Assembly: GCF_002836055.1 (NCBI RefSeq)
Contig: NZ_PJBS01000349.1
Location: 1 to 64,000 of the forward strand
DNA length: 64,000 nt
Origin: Psychroflexus sp. MES1-P1E
GTDB taxonomy: Bacteria > Bacteroidota > Bacteroidia > Flavobacteriales > Flavobacteriaceae
Direction: 5' to 3'
Shown: positions 16,455-26,009 of the stretch, one piece after another
Position numbering within the stretch: position 1 is the stretch's first letter
Layout of the letters: the number at the start of each line of letters is the position of its first letter
Translations under genes and position numbers: made by a program
Notes under the pieces: generated by a model
The model's input: only the letters and a program-made list of their open reading frames with translations
Database searches by the model: none
Told to the model about the DNA's origin: nothing

Positions 16455-16525
16455 TAGACGGTATTTTTTATGCTCAATCCTTAGTGTTTATGGGCATCAC
16501 ATTAAAATAGGTTAATAAATATTAT

Positions 16526-17857
16526 ATGAAAAAGACGATGGAACGCCCATTAAATTTGAAACATCTCTTCTTGGTGTTTCTTTTGCTTTTCACGCTCGTA
16601 ACATTTGGTCAGGATGAAGTAGAGGCCGAATCTAATGCTGATGAAGCAAGCACTGAAGAAATTATTCCTAGTGCAGACCCTGTAAAAGGAAAAGAATTGT
16701 TTAATTCTCTTTGCGGAGCATGTCACAAACGTTATAAAAATGCAGTAGGACCCTCTTTGCATGGTGTTACTGAGCGCAGAGATATGGATTGGTTGTACAA
16801 ATGGATTGTAAACAGTCAAGAATTAATAAAATCTGGAGATTCTCAAGCAGTACAATTATATGAGGAGTGGAATAAAGTGGCTATGAACGCTTTCCCACAA
16901 TTGAACAATCAAGATATAGATAACATTTTAGCTTATGTAGAAGAGCCTAAGCCAGAGCCTGTAGTTGCAGTGGCACAAGTTGCAGCTGGAGCAGAAGGAC
17001 AGGGAGGTTCTGGGATTTCTACAGAAATTGTGTTGGGGCTTTTATCAGTAGTTCTTTTGATATTATCTGTGATACTTATTCTAGTCAATAAAACTCTAAA
17101 CCGTTTTGCTGTAGCTAATGGAATACCTATAAAAGCAGACAAACCAAAAGGTAAGCCTATTTGGGTTGCTTTTGCTGAAAATCAGTTTTTGGTTTTAGTG
17201 TCTATTGTTTTCTTGCTTCTAGCAGTAGCTTGGGGTGGTTATAGTTTTTTAATGCAAGTTGGCGTTGACCAAGGTTATGAACCCATACAACCTATACATT
17301 ATTCTCATAGAATACATGCTGGGGAAAATCAAATTGAGTGTAAGTATTGTCACTCTTCCGCTAGAGTTTCAAAGCACTCGGGAATACCTTCATTAAATGT
17401 GTGTATGAATTGTCATAAGCAGATAGCTGAAGTAGCACCAGAAACTGCTACTGAAGAATATTCAAAAGAATTTTATGATAATGAGATTCAAAAATTATAT
17501 GAAGCTACTGGCTGGGATACCTCTACACAGTCTTATACTGGAAAGACTAAGCCCGTCAAGTGGGTCCGTATTCACAACTTACCAGATTTCGTTTACTTTA
17601 ATCACTCCCAGCACGTAACCGTTGGTGGAATTGAATGTCAAACCTGTCATGGTCCTGTTGAAACATACGAGATCCAAAAACAATATGCTCCTTTAACTAT
17701 GGGCTGGTGTATCAATTGTCACAGAGAAAGCAACATTAAAGTTGAAGGCAATGCGTACTATGAAAAAATACATGAAGAGCTTTCCAAAAAGTATGATGTA
17801 GAAGAATTAACTGTCGCAGAAATGGGCGGTTTGGAATGTGGAAAGTGTCATTATTAA
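16526..17857 (+). CDS. actA: Alternative complex III subunit ActA, multiheme cytochrome c
   Basis: 443 residues; the electron-output subunit of alternative complex III (quinol:electron-acceptor oxidoreductase). Domains: signal or anchor helix at about 11-28; a mono-heme cytochrome c domain with CGACH at 63-67 and a distal Met region near NAFPQL; a membrane helix around 165-190 and a second near 215-240; then a pentaheme-like domain with CKYCH, CMNCH, CQTCH, CINCH and, at the very end, CGKCH. That is six CxxCH sites in all. The terminal CGKCHY ends two residues from the stop. It is the first of eight genes read together (act then cox), with only 28 bases to actB. Confidence 0.93.
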   Translation: MKKTMERPLNLKHLFLVFLLLFTLVTFGQDEVEAESNADEASTEEIIPSADPVKGKELFNSLCGACHKRYKNAVGPSLHGVTERRDMDWLYKWIVNSQELIKSGDSQAVQLYEEWNKVAMNAFPQLNNQDIDNILAYVEEPKPEPVVAVAQVAAGAEGQGGSGISTEIVLGLLSVVLLILSVILILVNKTLNRFAVANGIPIKADKPKGKPIWVAFAENQFLVLVSIVFLLLAVAWGGYSFLMQVGVDQGYEPIQPIHYSHRIHAGENQIECKYCHSSARVSKHSGIPSLNVCMNCHKQIAEVAPETATEEYSKEFYDNEIQKLYEATGWDTSTQSYTGKTKPVKWVRIHNLPDFVYFNHSQHVTVGGIECQTCHGPVETYEIQKQYAPLTMGWCINCHRESNIKVEGNAYYEKIHEELSKKYDVEELTVAEMGGLECGKCHY

Positions 17858-17885
17858 TTAATAATATAGAAAATTAGAATTTGAT

Positions 17886-20800
17886 ATGTCATCAGAAAAG
17901 AAATATTGGAAAAGTGCCGAACAGCTAGAGGATAATAGTCCATTAGTAGAGTCGCTTGAACAAAATGAATTCACAGACCATATCCCTTCAGATGAGTTTT
18001 TGGGTGATGAAGAAAATATTGAGGGTACACAGACTTCCAGAAGAGACTTTTTGAAGTATGTAGGATTTAGTACTGCAGCGGCTTCTTTAGCTGCTTGTGA
18101 AGGTCCTGTAGTTAAATCTATCCCTTATGTTGTTCAGCCAGAACGCATAATCCCTGGTGTTGCAGACTTTTATGCTACAACCATTGCAGATGGATTTGAT
18201 TTCGCAAGTGTTCTTGTTAAGACTAGAGAAGGCCGGCCAATAAAAATTGATAATAATACTGTATCCAACGGACTTTCTGCAGGAAGAGCTAGGGTTCATG
18301 CCTCCGTTTTAGACCTGTATGATATCCAACGTATACAGAATCCTCAGATTGAAAATAGAGATGTAACATGGACGGAATTCTTTTCATCTTTGGAAGCAGA
18401 TCTGAAATCTAATGCTGAAAAGAAAACTTATCTATTAACGCAAACTTTTGCCTCTCCTTCAACAGACAAGCTCATAAAAGAGTTTCAAGAACAATATCCT
18501 AACGTCGTTCATATTGTTTATGATACCGTTTCTGATGAGGCTGCTTTAGATGCTTTTCAAGCTAAATACGGTTATAGAGCTTTGCCTAATTATGATTTTT
18601 CTAAATCTGAAATGATTGTTTCTGTTGGTGCGGATTTCTTAGGAGACTGGCAAGGTGGTGGTTTTAGTCCAGGTTATAGTAAAAGTAGAGTCCCTAAAGA
18701 CGGTATAATGTCCCGCCACATTCAATTTGAAGCAAACATGTCTCTTACCGGAGCCAACGCTGATAAGCGTGTGCCTGTTAAACCCTCTTTACAGAAGAAA
18801 ATTGTCGTAGAGGTATATAATCAAATCGTTGGTAGAGTTGCTTCAACAAACTTTAGTGATGCGCTGCAAAACCACGTTGATAACGCGATAACTCAACTTA
18901 AATCAAAATCTTCCAAGTCTATTTTTGTAACGGGATTAGAATCTTTAGAAGCTCAAGCCATGGCTCTAGAGATTAACGAATCCTTGAGTAGTGAAGTTTT
19001 AAATTTAGAAAACCCAAGACTTATTCGTCAAGGACAAAACTCTAAAATTAAAACCCTAATTTCAGAAGCAAATGCAGGTAATGTAGGTGCTTTGATGATT
19101 GCTGGAGTTAACCCAGTTTACTCTCTTCCTAATGCAGATGAATTTGTTGCTGCTTTGGGAAAAATCAACACAACAGTTGGTTTTTCTATGAAGAAAGACG
19201 AAACGGCTTCTCGTTGTAAATATATTGCTGCAACCCCCCATTTCTTAGAGTCTTGGGGAGATGTGAGATTTACAAAAAAAGATTTCAGTTTAATACAACC
19301 TACAATTCAGCCGCTTTTCAATACTAAACAATTTGAAGATTGCTTATTGAAATTGACAGGCAATTCAAGCAAGTATTATGAGTATGTAAAAACTAATTTC
19401 AAGTCTACTTTTGATGGACTTTCTTGGAATAAATCTTTACATGATGGCAGTTTCTCCATAGACATGGAGCTTCCTAAAACTAAAGAAACATTTACGGTCG
19501 ATTTTTCTTCAGGTGCTAGAAAGCTTGTTTCAAAAAACAATGCTGAAGGATTTGAATTGACTTTGTATACTAAAACTTCACTCGGAGATGGCCGTCAAGC
19601 CAATAACCCTTGGTTGCAGGAAATGCCAGATCCCATCACTAGAACTTCATGGGACAATTACGTGACCATGTCAAAAGTAGATGCTGAAGCCTTAGGTCTC
19701 ACGAATACAAATGTTGCCAATGGAGCTCTAAACGGTAATTACCTTACTGTTTCATTAGGGGATAAGAAAATATCAAAATTACCTGTTATTATCCAACCAG
19801 GGCAAGCACCTGGATCTATTGGTATTGCATTAGGTTACGGAAAAACAGAGTCTATCCAAGAAGAAATGCAGGTAGGTGTAAATGCTTTCCCACTTTACAA
19901 TGACTTTGATGTCAATCAAAATGTCACGGTCGAAGCGGTGGATGGTATTCATGAGTTTGCTTGTGTTCAGCTTCACCATACGATGATGGGTAGGCGAGAT
20001 ATTGTAAAAGAAACGACCTTAGAAATTTTTAATACCAAAGACAGAGAACATTGGAATGCCGTTCCAAAGGTTTCTTTGAATCACAAAGAGGTTGAGGTTA
20101 CTAGTCCTGATGTCGATCTTTGGGATGAATTTGATCGTTCTGTTGGGCATCACTTTAATCTTTCAATAGATTTAAACTCTTGTACAGGCTGTGGAGCTTG
20201 TGTTATAGCTTGTCACAGTGAAAACAATGTTCCTGTGGTTGGTAAATCTGAAATACGTAAGAGTAGAGATATGCACTGGTTGAGAATTGACCGCTACTAT
20301 TCTTCAGAAGAAACAATTCTGGAGGATTACGATAAGAAAAATGATATATCTGGATTAACTAGTGCTATAAATACTTATGGAGAATTAGAAGTTGCCTCAG
20401 AAGAAGATGTGCAAGTGATTTTTCAGCCTGTAATGTGTCAGCATTGTAATCATGCTCCCTGTGAAACGGTTTGTCCTGTTGCAGCTTCGGCACACGGTCG
20501 CCAAGGTCAAAACCACATGACTTACAATAGATGTGTTGGAACTAGATACTGTGCCAATAACTGTCCTTATAAAGTGAGACGTTTCAACTGGTTCTTATAC
20601 AATCAAAATGATGAGTTCGATTACCACATGAATAATGATCTTGGACGTATGGTCTTAAACCCTGATGTGACTGTTAGGTCACGTGGTGTGATGGAAAAAT
20701 GTTCTATGTGTATTCAAAAAACTCAGAAAACTATCCTAGATGCTAAACGTGAAGGGAGAGTTATTGAAGATGGAGAATTTCATACTGCATGTTCTGCAGC

Positions 20801-20960
20801 CTGCGATAGTGGAGCTATGTCTTTTGGAGATATTAATGATAAAGAAAGTGTAGTTTATAAGAAAACACAAGACGATAGAATGTATCATCTTTTAGAGTAC
20901 TTAGGAACTAAGCCTAATGTGATGTATCATACCAAAGTCAGAAATACAACAGAAGCATAA
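17886..20960 (+). CDS. actB: Alternative complex III subunit ActB, iron-sulfur protein
   Basis: 1024 residues, normal for ActB. A twin-arginine signal (SRRDFLK at 51-57, preceded by a long N-terminal stretch) and a lipobox-like SLAAC ending at C71 indicate export of the folded protein and possible lipid anchoring. The middle is a molybdopterin-oxidoreductase-like fold that in this family carries no cofactor (established). The C-terminal third is a four-cluster ferredoxin domain: CTGCGACVIAC, CQHCNHAPCETVC, CVGTRYCANNC and CSMCIQ with a late AC pair. It relays electrons from the quinol site in ActC to the hemes. Between actA and actC with short gaps. Confidence 0.95.
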   Translation: MSSEKKYWKSAEQLEDNSPLVESLEQNEFTDHIPSDEFLGDEENIEGTQTSRRDFLKYVGFSTAAASLAACEGPVVKSIPYVVQPERIIPGVADFYATTIADGFDFASVLVKTREGRPIKIDNNTVSNGLSAGRARVHASVLDLYDIQRIQNPQIENRDVTWTEFFSSLEADLKSNAEKKTYLLTQTFASPSTDKLIKEFQEQYPNVVHIVYDTVSDEAALDAFQAKYGYRALPNYDFSKSEMIVSVGADFLGDWQGGGFSPGYSKSRVPKDGIMSRHIQFEANMSLTGANADKRVPVKPSLQKKIVVEVYNQIVGRVASTNFSDALQNHVDNAITQLKSKSSKSIFVTGLESLEAQAMALEINESLSSEVLNLENPRLIRQGQNSKIKTLISEANAGNVGALMIAGVNPVYSLPNADEFVAALGKINTTVGFSMKKDETASRCKYIAATPHFLESWGDVRFTKKDFSLIQPTIQPLFNTKQFEDCLLKLTGNSSKYYEYVKTNFKSTFDGLSWNKSLHDGSFSIDMELPKTKETFTVDFSSGARKLVSKNNAEGFELTLYTKTSLGDGRQANNPWLQEMPDPITRTSWDNYVTMSKVDAEALGLTNTNVANGALNGNYLTVSLGDKKISKLPVIIQPGQAPGSIGIALGYGKTESIQEEMQVGVNAFPLYNDFDVNQNVTVEAVDGIHEFACVQLHHTMMGRRDIVKETTLEIFNTKDREHWNAVPKVSLNHKEVEVTSPDVDLWDEFDRSVGHHFNLSIDLNSCTGCGACVIACHSENNVPVVGKSEIRKSRDMHWLRIDRYYSSEETILEDYDKKNDISGLTSAINTYGELEVASEEDVQVIFQPVMCQHCNHAPCETVCPVAASAHGRQGQNHMTYNRCVGTRYCANNCPYKVRRFNWFLYNQNDEFDYHMNNDLGRMVLNPDVTVRSRGVMEKCSMCIQKTQKTILDAKREGRVIEDGEFHTACSAACDSGAMSFGDINDKESVVYKKTQDDRMYHLLEYLGTKPNVMYHTKVRNTTEA

Positions 20961-20992
20961 TCAACTAACTAGGAATAAATTTATAATAAATT

Positions 20993-22459
20993 ATGTCTCA
21001 TTACGAATCACCTATTAGAAAACCCTTAGTTACAGGGGATAAATCTTACCACGACGTCACACTTGATGTGGTAAGACCTGTAGAGGGAAAGGCAAACAAA
21101 TCATGGTGGGTGGTTTTCTCCATAGCACTCATTGCCTTTTTATGGGGTTTAGGTTGTATAGTTTACACGGTATCTGAAGGAATTGGTACTTGGGGTCTTA
21201 ACAAAACCATTGGTTGGGCCTGGGATATTACCAATTTTGTTTGGTGGGTAGGTATTGGCCATGCTGGAACATTAATTTCTGCAGTTCTTTTACTCTTCAG
21301 ACAAAAATGGAGAATGGCCATTAACAGATCTGCTGAGGCCATGACCATTTTCTCCGTTATTCAAGCGGGTCTTTTTCCAATTATTCACATGGGTCGCCCA
21401 TGGTTAGCGTATTGGGTTCTTCCTATTCCTAATCAGTTTGGATCCTTGTGGGTTAACTTTAACTCTCCTCTTCTTTGGGATGTATTTGCTATTTCAACCT
21501 ATCTTTCTGTATCCTTAGTTTTCTGGTGGACAGGTCTATTACCGGATTTTGCTATGATAAGAGATCGAGCTGTAAAGCCTTTTCAGAAACGTATTTATGG
21601 CATATTATCTTTTGGATGGAGTGGAAGAGCAAAAGACTGGCAGAGATTCGAAGAAGTGTCTTTGGTTCTTGCAGGTTTAGCAACACCATTGGTTCTTTCG
21701 GTTCACACTATTGTATCTTTTGACTTTGCTACGTCGGTCATACCGGGTTGGCACACCACTATATTTCCACCTTACTTTGTTGCTGGGGCTGTGTTTTCTG
21801 GTTTTGCAATGGTTAATACTCTTCTTATTATTATGAGAAAAGTTTCTAATCTAGAAAACTATATTACCATTCAACACATAGAATTGATGAATATAGTCAT
21901 CATGATTACAGGTTCTATTGTAGGTGTTGCCTATATTACCGAGTTATTTATGGCCTGGTACTCAGGTGTGGAATACGAACAATATGCTTTCCTTAATAGG
22001 GCAACTGGTCCCTATTGGTGGGCCTATATGTTAATGATGACTTGTAACGTAGTTTCCCCTCAATTTATGTGGTTTCCAAAATTAAGGCGAAGTATCATGT
22101 TTTCTTTCTTTATCTCTATTGTCGTAAATATAGGGATGTGGTTTGAGCGTTTTGTAATTATTGTAACCTCACTGCACAGAGATTATATGCCATCAGCTTG
22201 GACTATGTTCTCCCCAACTTTTGTAGAGATTGGAATTTTTGTAGGAACAATTGGTTTTTTCTTTGTGTTATTCCTTTTGTATGCTAGAACATTTCCTGTG
22301 ATTGCTCAAGCTGAAGTTAAATCCATCTTGAAAACCTCTGGAGAAAAGTATAAAAAAATAAGAGCTGAGAAAGGAGATGATGCAAATCTTTATGACGAGC
22401 CAGACCAAGAACCTTTACCAAATTTCACGGAACAGTTTAATTCTAAATCTAACTTATAA
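20993..22459 (+). CDS. actC: Alternative complex III subunit ActC, NrfD-like quinol-binding membrane protein
   Basis: 488 residues with about ten transmembrane helices of the NrfD/PsrC family, which holds the menaquinol oxidation site facing the periplasm. Visible family features include WWVGIGHAGTLISA and HMGRPWLAYW in the first helices, YFVAGAVFSGFAMV, and a charged cytoplasmic C-terminal tail (about 425-488). The stop codon overlaps the actD start (TAATG), so the two are translationally coupled. ActF later in the operon is its paralogue. Confidence 0.95.
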   Translation: MSHYESPIRKPLVTGDKSYHDVTLDVVRPVEGKANKSWWVVFSIALIAFLWGLGCIVYTVSEGIGTWGLNKTIGWAWDITNFVWWVGIGHAGTLISAVLLLFRQKWRMAINRSAEAMTIFSVIQAGLFPIIHMGRPWLAYWVLPIPNQFGSLWVNFNSPLLWDVFAISTYLSVSLVFWWTGLLPDFAMIRDRAVKPFQKRIYGILSFGWSGRAKDWQRFEEVSLVLAGLATPLVLSVHTIVSFDFATSVIPGWHTTIFPPYFVAGAVFSGFAMVNTLLIIMRKVSNLENYITIQHIELMNIVIMITGSIVGVAYITELFMAWYSGVEYEQYAFLNRATGPYWWAYMLMMTCNVVSPQFMWFPKLRRSIMFSFFISIVVNIGMWFERFVIIVTSLHRDYMPSAWTMFSPTFVEIGIFVGTIGFFFVLFLLYARTFPVIAQAEVKSILKTSGEKYKKIRAEKGDDANLYDEPDQEPLPNFTEQFNSKSNL

Positions 22460-22986
22460 TGGCATCGAAATTTTTACATGCGATTTTTACAGATGATGAT
22501 ATTTTGTTGAAAGCGGTAAAAGCACTGCGCGAAAAAAAATATAGCATTAACGAAGTTTTTTGTCCATTCCCTGTTCATGGTTTGGATAAAGCTATGGGAT
22601 TACCTGGCACCCGTTTAGCCATAACCTCTTTTTTATATGGGTTGGTAGGTTTGGCTGTATCTACTTGGATGATGAATTTTATTATGATAGAAGATTGGCC
22701 GCAAAACATTGGTGGTAAACCAAGTTTTAGTTACTTACAGAATATGCCAGCTTTCGTTCCTATTATGTTTGAGATGACAGTGTTTTTCGCAGCGCATTTA
22801 ATGGTTATTACTTTTTACTTGAGAAGTAAGTTATGGCCATTCAAAAAAGCCGAAAATCCAGACGTAAGAACGACAGATGATAAATTTTTAATGGAGGTAT
22901 CTGTCAATGAAAATAACGTTCAAGCTATTGCTGAAGTCTTGCACGAAAATGGTGCTTCAGAAATTAAATTAATAGATAATAAATAA
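22459..22986 (+). CDS. actD: Alternative complex III subunit ActD (DUF3341)
   Basis: 175 residues. The N-terminal soluble part (YSINEVFCPFPVHGLDKAMG, with its VFCPFPVHG stretch) is the DUF3341 hallmark. Two membrane helices follow (about 55-75 and 98-118), then a cytosolic ferredoxin-like tail. It is a structural subunit without cofactors, packed against ActC/ActF. Start overlaps the actC stop; actE follows four bases after its own stop. Confidence 0.94.
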   Translation: MASKFLHAIFTDDDILLKAVKALREKKYSINEVFCPFPVHGLDKAMGLPGTRLAITSFLYGLVGLAVSTWMMNFIMIEDWPQNIGGKPSFSYLQNMPAFVPIMFEMTVFFAAHLMVITFYLRSKLWPFKKAENPDVRTTDDKFLMEVSVNENNVQAIAEVLHENGASEIKLIDNK

Positions 22987-22990
22987 GTTC

Positions 22991-23578
22991 ATGAAAAGTT
23001 TATTTACCATATTACTTATAGCTTTTTGTATGACACTCATTTCGTGTTCAGATAAAAGGGAACGTAACTATCAGTATTTCCCTGATATGTATGAATCTAT
23101 CCCTTATGATACATATGGATCCTACGATATCTTCCAAAATGAGCAAGAGGCCAAAAAACCTGGGGAAGGGACAATTCCCAGAGGTTTTACACCTTATGAA
23201 TATGAAGACGATTCAGACGGATACGCATTGGCTAAAGCTGAGTTGAAAAACGAGGTTGCTTACACGGAAGACCATCTAGCTAAAGGAAAAGAGCTTTATA
23301 CTATCTATTGTGCAACATGTCATGGTGATAAAGGAGATGGAAAGGGCTATCTTGTAGAACGTGAAAAAATTCTCGGTGTGCCAAGCTATGATGATCAAGG
23401 CAGAGCAATTACGGAAGGAAGTGTGTATCACGTGATGTGGCATGGGATTAATACCATGGGTTCTTACGCTTCACAAATGGATAACAAAGAGCTTTGGCTT
23501 GTCGACCATTACGTTATGAAGCTAAAAGCTGATCTGGAAGGAAAGGCATCAAGAGAACTTGAACTAGATTCTGAATAA
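22991..23578 (+). CDS. actE: Alternative complex III subunit ActE, mono-heme cytochrome c lipoprotein
   Basis: 195 residues. LISC at 16-19 is a lipobox, so it is anchored by lipid at the periplasmic face. A single CATCH heme site lies in the C-terminal domain (about residue 109), followed by GDKGDGKG, and a Met-rich stretch (NTMGSYASQMD) supplies the sixth ligand. It passes electrons from ActA towards the oxidase. Same operon, 32 bases before actF. Confidence 0.93.
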   Translation: MKSLFTILLIAFCMTLISCSDKRERNYQYFPDMYESIPYDTYGSYDIFQNEQEAKKPGEGTIPRGFTPYEYEDDSDGYALAKAELKNEVAYTEDHLAKGKELYTIYCATCHGDKGDGKGYLVEREKILGVPSYDDQGRAITEGSVYHVMWHGINTMGSYASQMDNKELWLVDHYVMKLKADLEGKASRELELDSE

Positions 23579-23610
23579 AAAAAATAATTATAATACCAAG
23601 CTGAGATATT

Positions 23611-24915
23611 ATGTATACAATGTCAAGTAAATTAAAATTATTCTCTTTGGCCCTCATCATTGTTGGAGCCATAGGTTTAATTTACGGATTCATCGATGCC
23701 CCATCATCTGTTGAAGACGTCAAAGAAATGCTTCATGCAGAAGATGCTGCACACCTTGGAGACAGCGTGGCTATGGAATCTAGTGTTGTTGGCGAAGCAG
23801 CTCATGGAGATGAACATGCTGAGCATTTGTTTCATCAACTGCAAAACAAGCCTTGGGCGGCTATTTATGTTCCTGCTTTATTTATATTTTTAATCTCCTT
23901 AGGTGTTTTTGTATTTTATGCGCTTCAAAATGCTGCACAAGCAGGATGGTCCCCCGTCTTATTTAGAGTTATGGAAGGGATAGCTTCATACTTAGTTCCT
24001 GGTGGAATTATTGTATATGTCCTACTTGTATTATCGACCTTACACCTTAATCATTTATTCATTTGGATGGACCCTGAAGTGGTTGCAAACGATGCAGTTA
24101 TTCAAAATAAAATTGCTTACTTAAATACACCCTTTTTCTTGATAAGAGCTGCCATATATATGTCTGGTTGGATTATTTTCTCTAAATTGATTATCAAGAA
24201 TTCTAGAAAACTCGATGAGGGGTTTAGCCTTACTTTACACAAGCGTAACTTTAAGTTATCTGCTATGTTTCTAGTTTTCTTTATTGTAACAGAATCTATG
24301 ATGTCTTGGGACTGGATTATGAGTATTGATACGCACTGGTTTAGTACTTTATTTGGATGGTTTGTTTTAGCAAGTATTTTGGTTTCTGCAGTTACTACAA
24401 TAGCTTTGGTTACGATTTACCTAAAAGGTAAAGGCTACTTAGAGCATGTAAATAACAGTCATATTCACGATTTAGCTAAATTCATGATGGGATTTTCTAT
24501 ATTCTGGGCTTATCTGTGGTTTTCACAATTTTTATTGATTTGGTATTCTAACATACCGGAAGAAGTGACATACTACGCCCAAAGGTTAGAGGATTATCCC
24601 GTTTTATTTTTTGGAACCTTAATTTTGAATTGGTTTCTCCCAATGCTGATTTTAATAAATTCTGATTTCAAGAGAGTCAATTGGATAGTCATTTTTGCAG
24701 GTATTATTATACTTGTAGGAAACTATATCAACTTTTTTGTTCTTATCATGCCTGGCACAGTTGGAGAATCTTGGTTCATTGGTATTACAGAAATATGCTC
24801 TGTTTTGTTGATTTCAGGTATATTCATTTACACGGTATTTAGTGCTTTAGCAAAAGCGCCTCTTACTGTAAAACACAGTGCTTTCCTTAAAGAAAGCAAA
24901 CATTTCCACTACTAG
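23611..24915 (+). CDS. actF: Alternative complex III subunit ActF
   Basis: 434 residues, about ten membrane helices, a shorter NrfD-like paralogue of ActC. It lacks a proven quinol site in studied homologues and may serve proton transfer (established for the family, debated). A His-rich stretch (about 57-75, HGDEHAEHLFH) sits in the loop before the second helix. ATG at 23611 is used; a second ATG three codons on (23620) is equally possible. The next gene, coxB, follows after 25 bases. Confidence 0.93.
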   Translation: MYTMSSKLKLFSLALIIVGAIGLIYGFIDAPSSVEDVKEMLHAEDAAHLGDSVAMESSVVGEAAHGDEHAEHLFHQLQNKPWAAIYVPALFIFLISLGVFVFYALQNAAQAGWSPVLFRVMEGIASYLVPGGIIVYVLLVLSTLHLNHLFIWMDPEVVANDAVIQNKIAYLNTPFFLIRAAIYMSGWIIFSKLIIKNSRKLDEGFSLTLHKRNFKLSAMFLVFFIVTESMMSWDWIMSIDTHWFSTLFGWFVLASILVSAVTTIALVTIYLKGKGYLEHVNNSHIHDLAKFMMGFSIFWAYLWFSQFLLIWYSNIPEEVTYYAQRLEDYPVLFFGTLILNWFLPMLILINSDFKRVNWIVIFAGIIILVGNYINFFVLIMPGTVGESWFIGITEICSVLLISGIFIYTVFSALAKAPLTVKHSAFLKESKHFHY

Positions 24916-24940
24916 AAACCTATTAAAAGAAAGATAGAAG

Positions 24941-25987
24941 ATGACCGCATTACTCATAATAATTGTTGCTGCCCTTTTAGGAATTACGATTTGGCAAATT
25001 TCAAAGATCTTTAAATTATCGCAGCCTATTGAAAGTGACGATTCACAAATTGCCACCAATAAAGACAACGAAAACCAAGGAAAATTATTTTTAGTTTTCA
25101 TTGTATTTTTTTACGGTCTTATGCTTTATTCATTTTGGAGCCTTAGCAAATTTTATGCGCCAGCGGCATCAGACCATGCTGAAGATTATGATCAATTATT
25201 TTTCATATCTGTAGCACTTATTATGTTTGTTCAGGTGATAACTCAATTCATGCTTCACTGGTTTGCCTTTAAATACAGAGGTCAAAAAGGAAGGAAAGCC
25301 ATTTTTTATGCTGATAATGATAAACTCGAGTTTATATGGACCATTATTCCCGTCATCACACTATCTGCCCTTATTATTTACGGGTTATTTAGTTGGTCTG
25401 AAATTATGAACGTTGAAGAAACTGATGAGACGCTTGTCGTTGAAATCTATGCCTATCAATTTGCTTGGAGAGCTAGATATTCTGGGGAAGACCGAACCCT
25501 TGGCGAGGCTAATGTTAGATTTATAGAAGGTATCAATCAATTAGGTGTCAGTGAAACCGACCCTTATGCTAAAGATGATATTATAACTACGGTATTACAT
25601 TTACCTGTGGATCGACCTGTGTTATTTAAATTTAGATCACAGGACGTTTTACATTCTGCTTATTTTCCATTTTTTAGATCGCAAATGAATGTTGTTCCTG
25701 GGATGACCACACAGTTTGGCTTTACACCTACAACAACTTCTAAAGAAATCCGAAATAGTGATTACATGGTTGATAAAGTGCGAAATATCAACGAAATTCG
25801 TGAAAATAACGATAACCTCGGGCCAGATGAAAAAAGTTACGAGTTTGAATATTACTTGCTGTGTAATAAGATTTGTGGCGTGTCCCATTATAACATGCAA
25901 ATGAAAATTGTTGTTGAAACTGAAGAAGAATATCAAAAATGGATTTCGGAGCAGCAAACTTTTGGAGAATTAACAGCACAAAATTAA
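24941..25987 (+). CDS. coxB: Cytochrome c oxidase subunit II (CuA)
   Basis: 348 residues. Two or three N-terminal helices (an extra first helix at 3-20 beyond the standard pair), then a cupredoxin domain. The aromatic WRARYSGED region and the CuA ligands are present: Cys, Cys, His and Met in CNKICGVSHYNM. The position usually occupied by Glu between the two cysteines (CxExC) is Lys here. The domain receives electrons from cytochrome c or directly from alternative complex III, with which Bacteroidetes oxidases form supercomplexes. No fused cytochrome c domain is present. Confidence 0.95.
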   Translation: MTALLIIIVAALLGITIWQISKIFKLSQPIESDDSQIATNKDNENQGKLFLVFIVFFYGLMLYSFWSLSKFYAPAASDHAEDYDQLFFISVALIMFVQVITQFMLHWFAFKYRGQKGRKAIFYADNDKLEFIWTIIPVITLSALIIYGLFSWSEIMNVEETDETLVVEIYAYQFAWRARYSGEDRTLGEANVRFIEGINQLGVSETDPYAKDDIITTVLHLPVDRPVLFKFRSQDVLHSAYFPFFRSQMNVVPGMTTQFGFTPTTTSKEIRNSDYMVDKVRNINEIRENNDNLGPDEKSYEFEYYLLCNKICGVSHYNMQMKIVVETEEEYQKWISEQQTFGELTAQN

Positions 25988-26009
25988 TTATAAAAATAAA
26001 TAAGAATAT

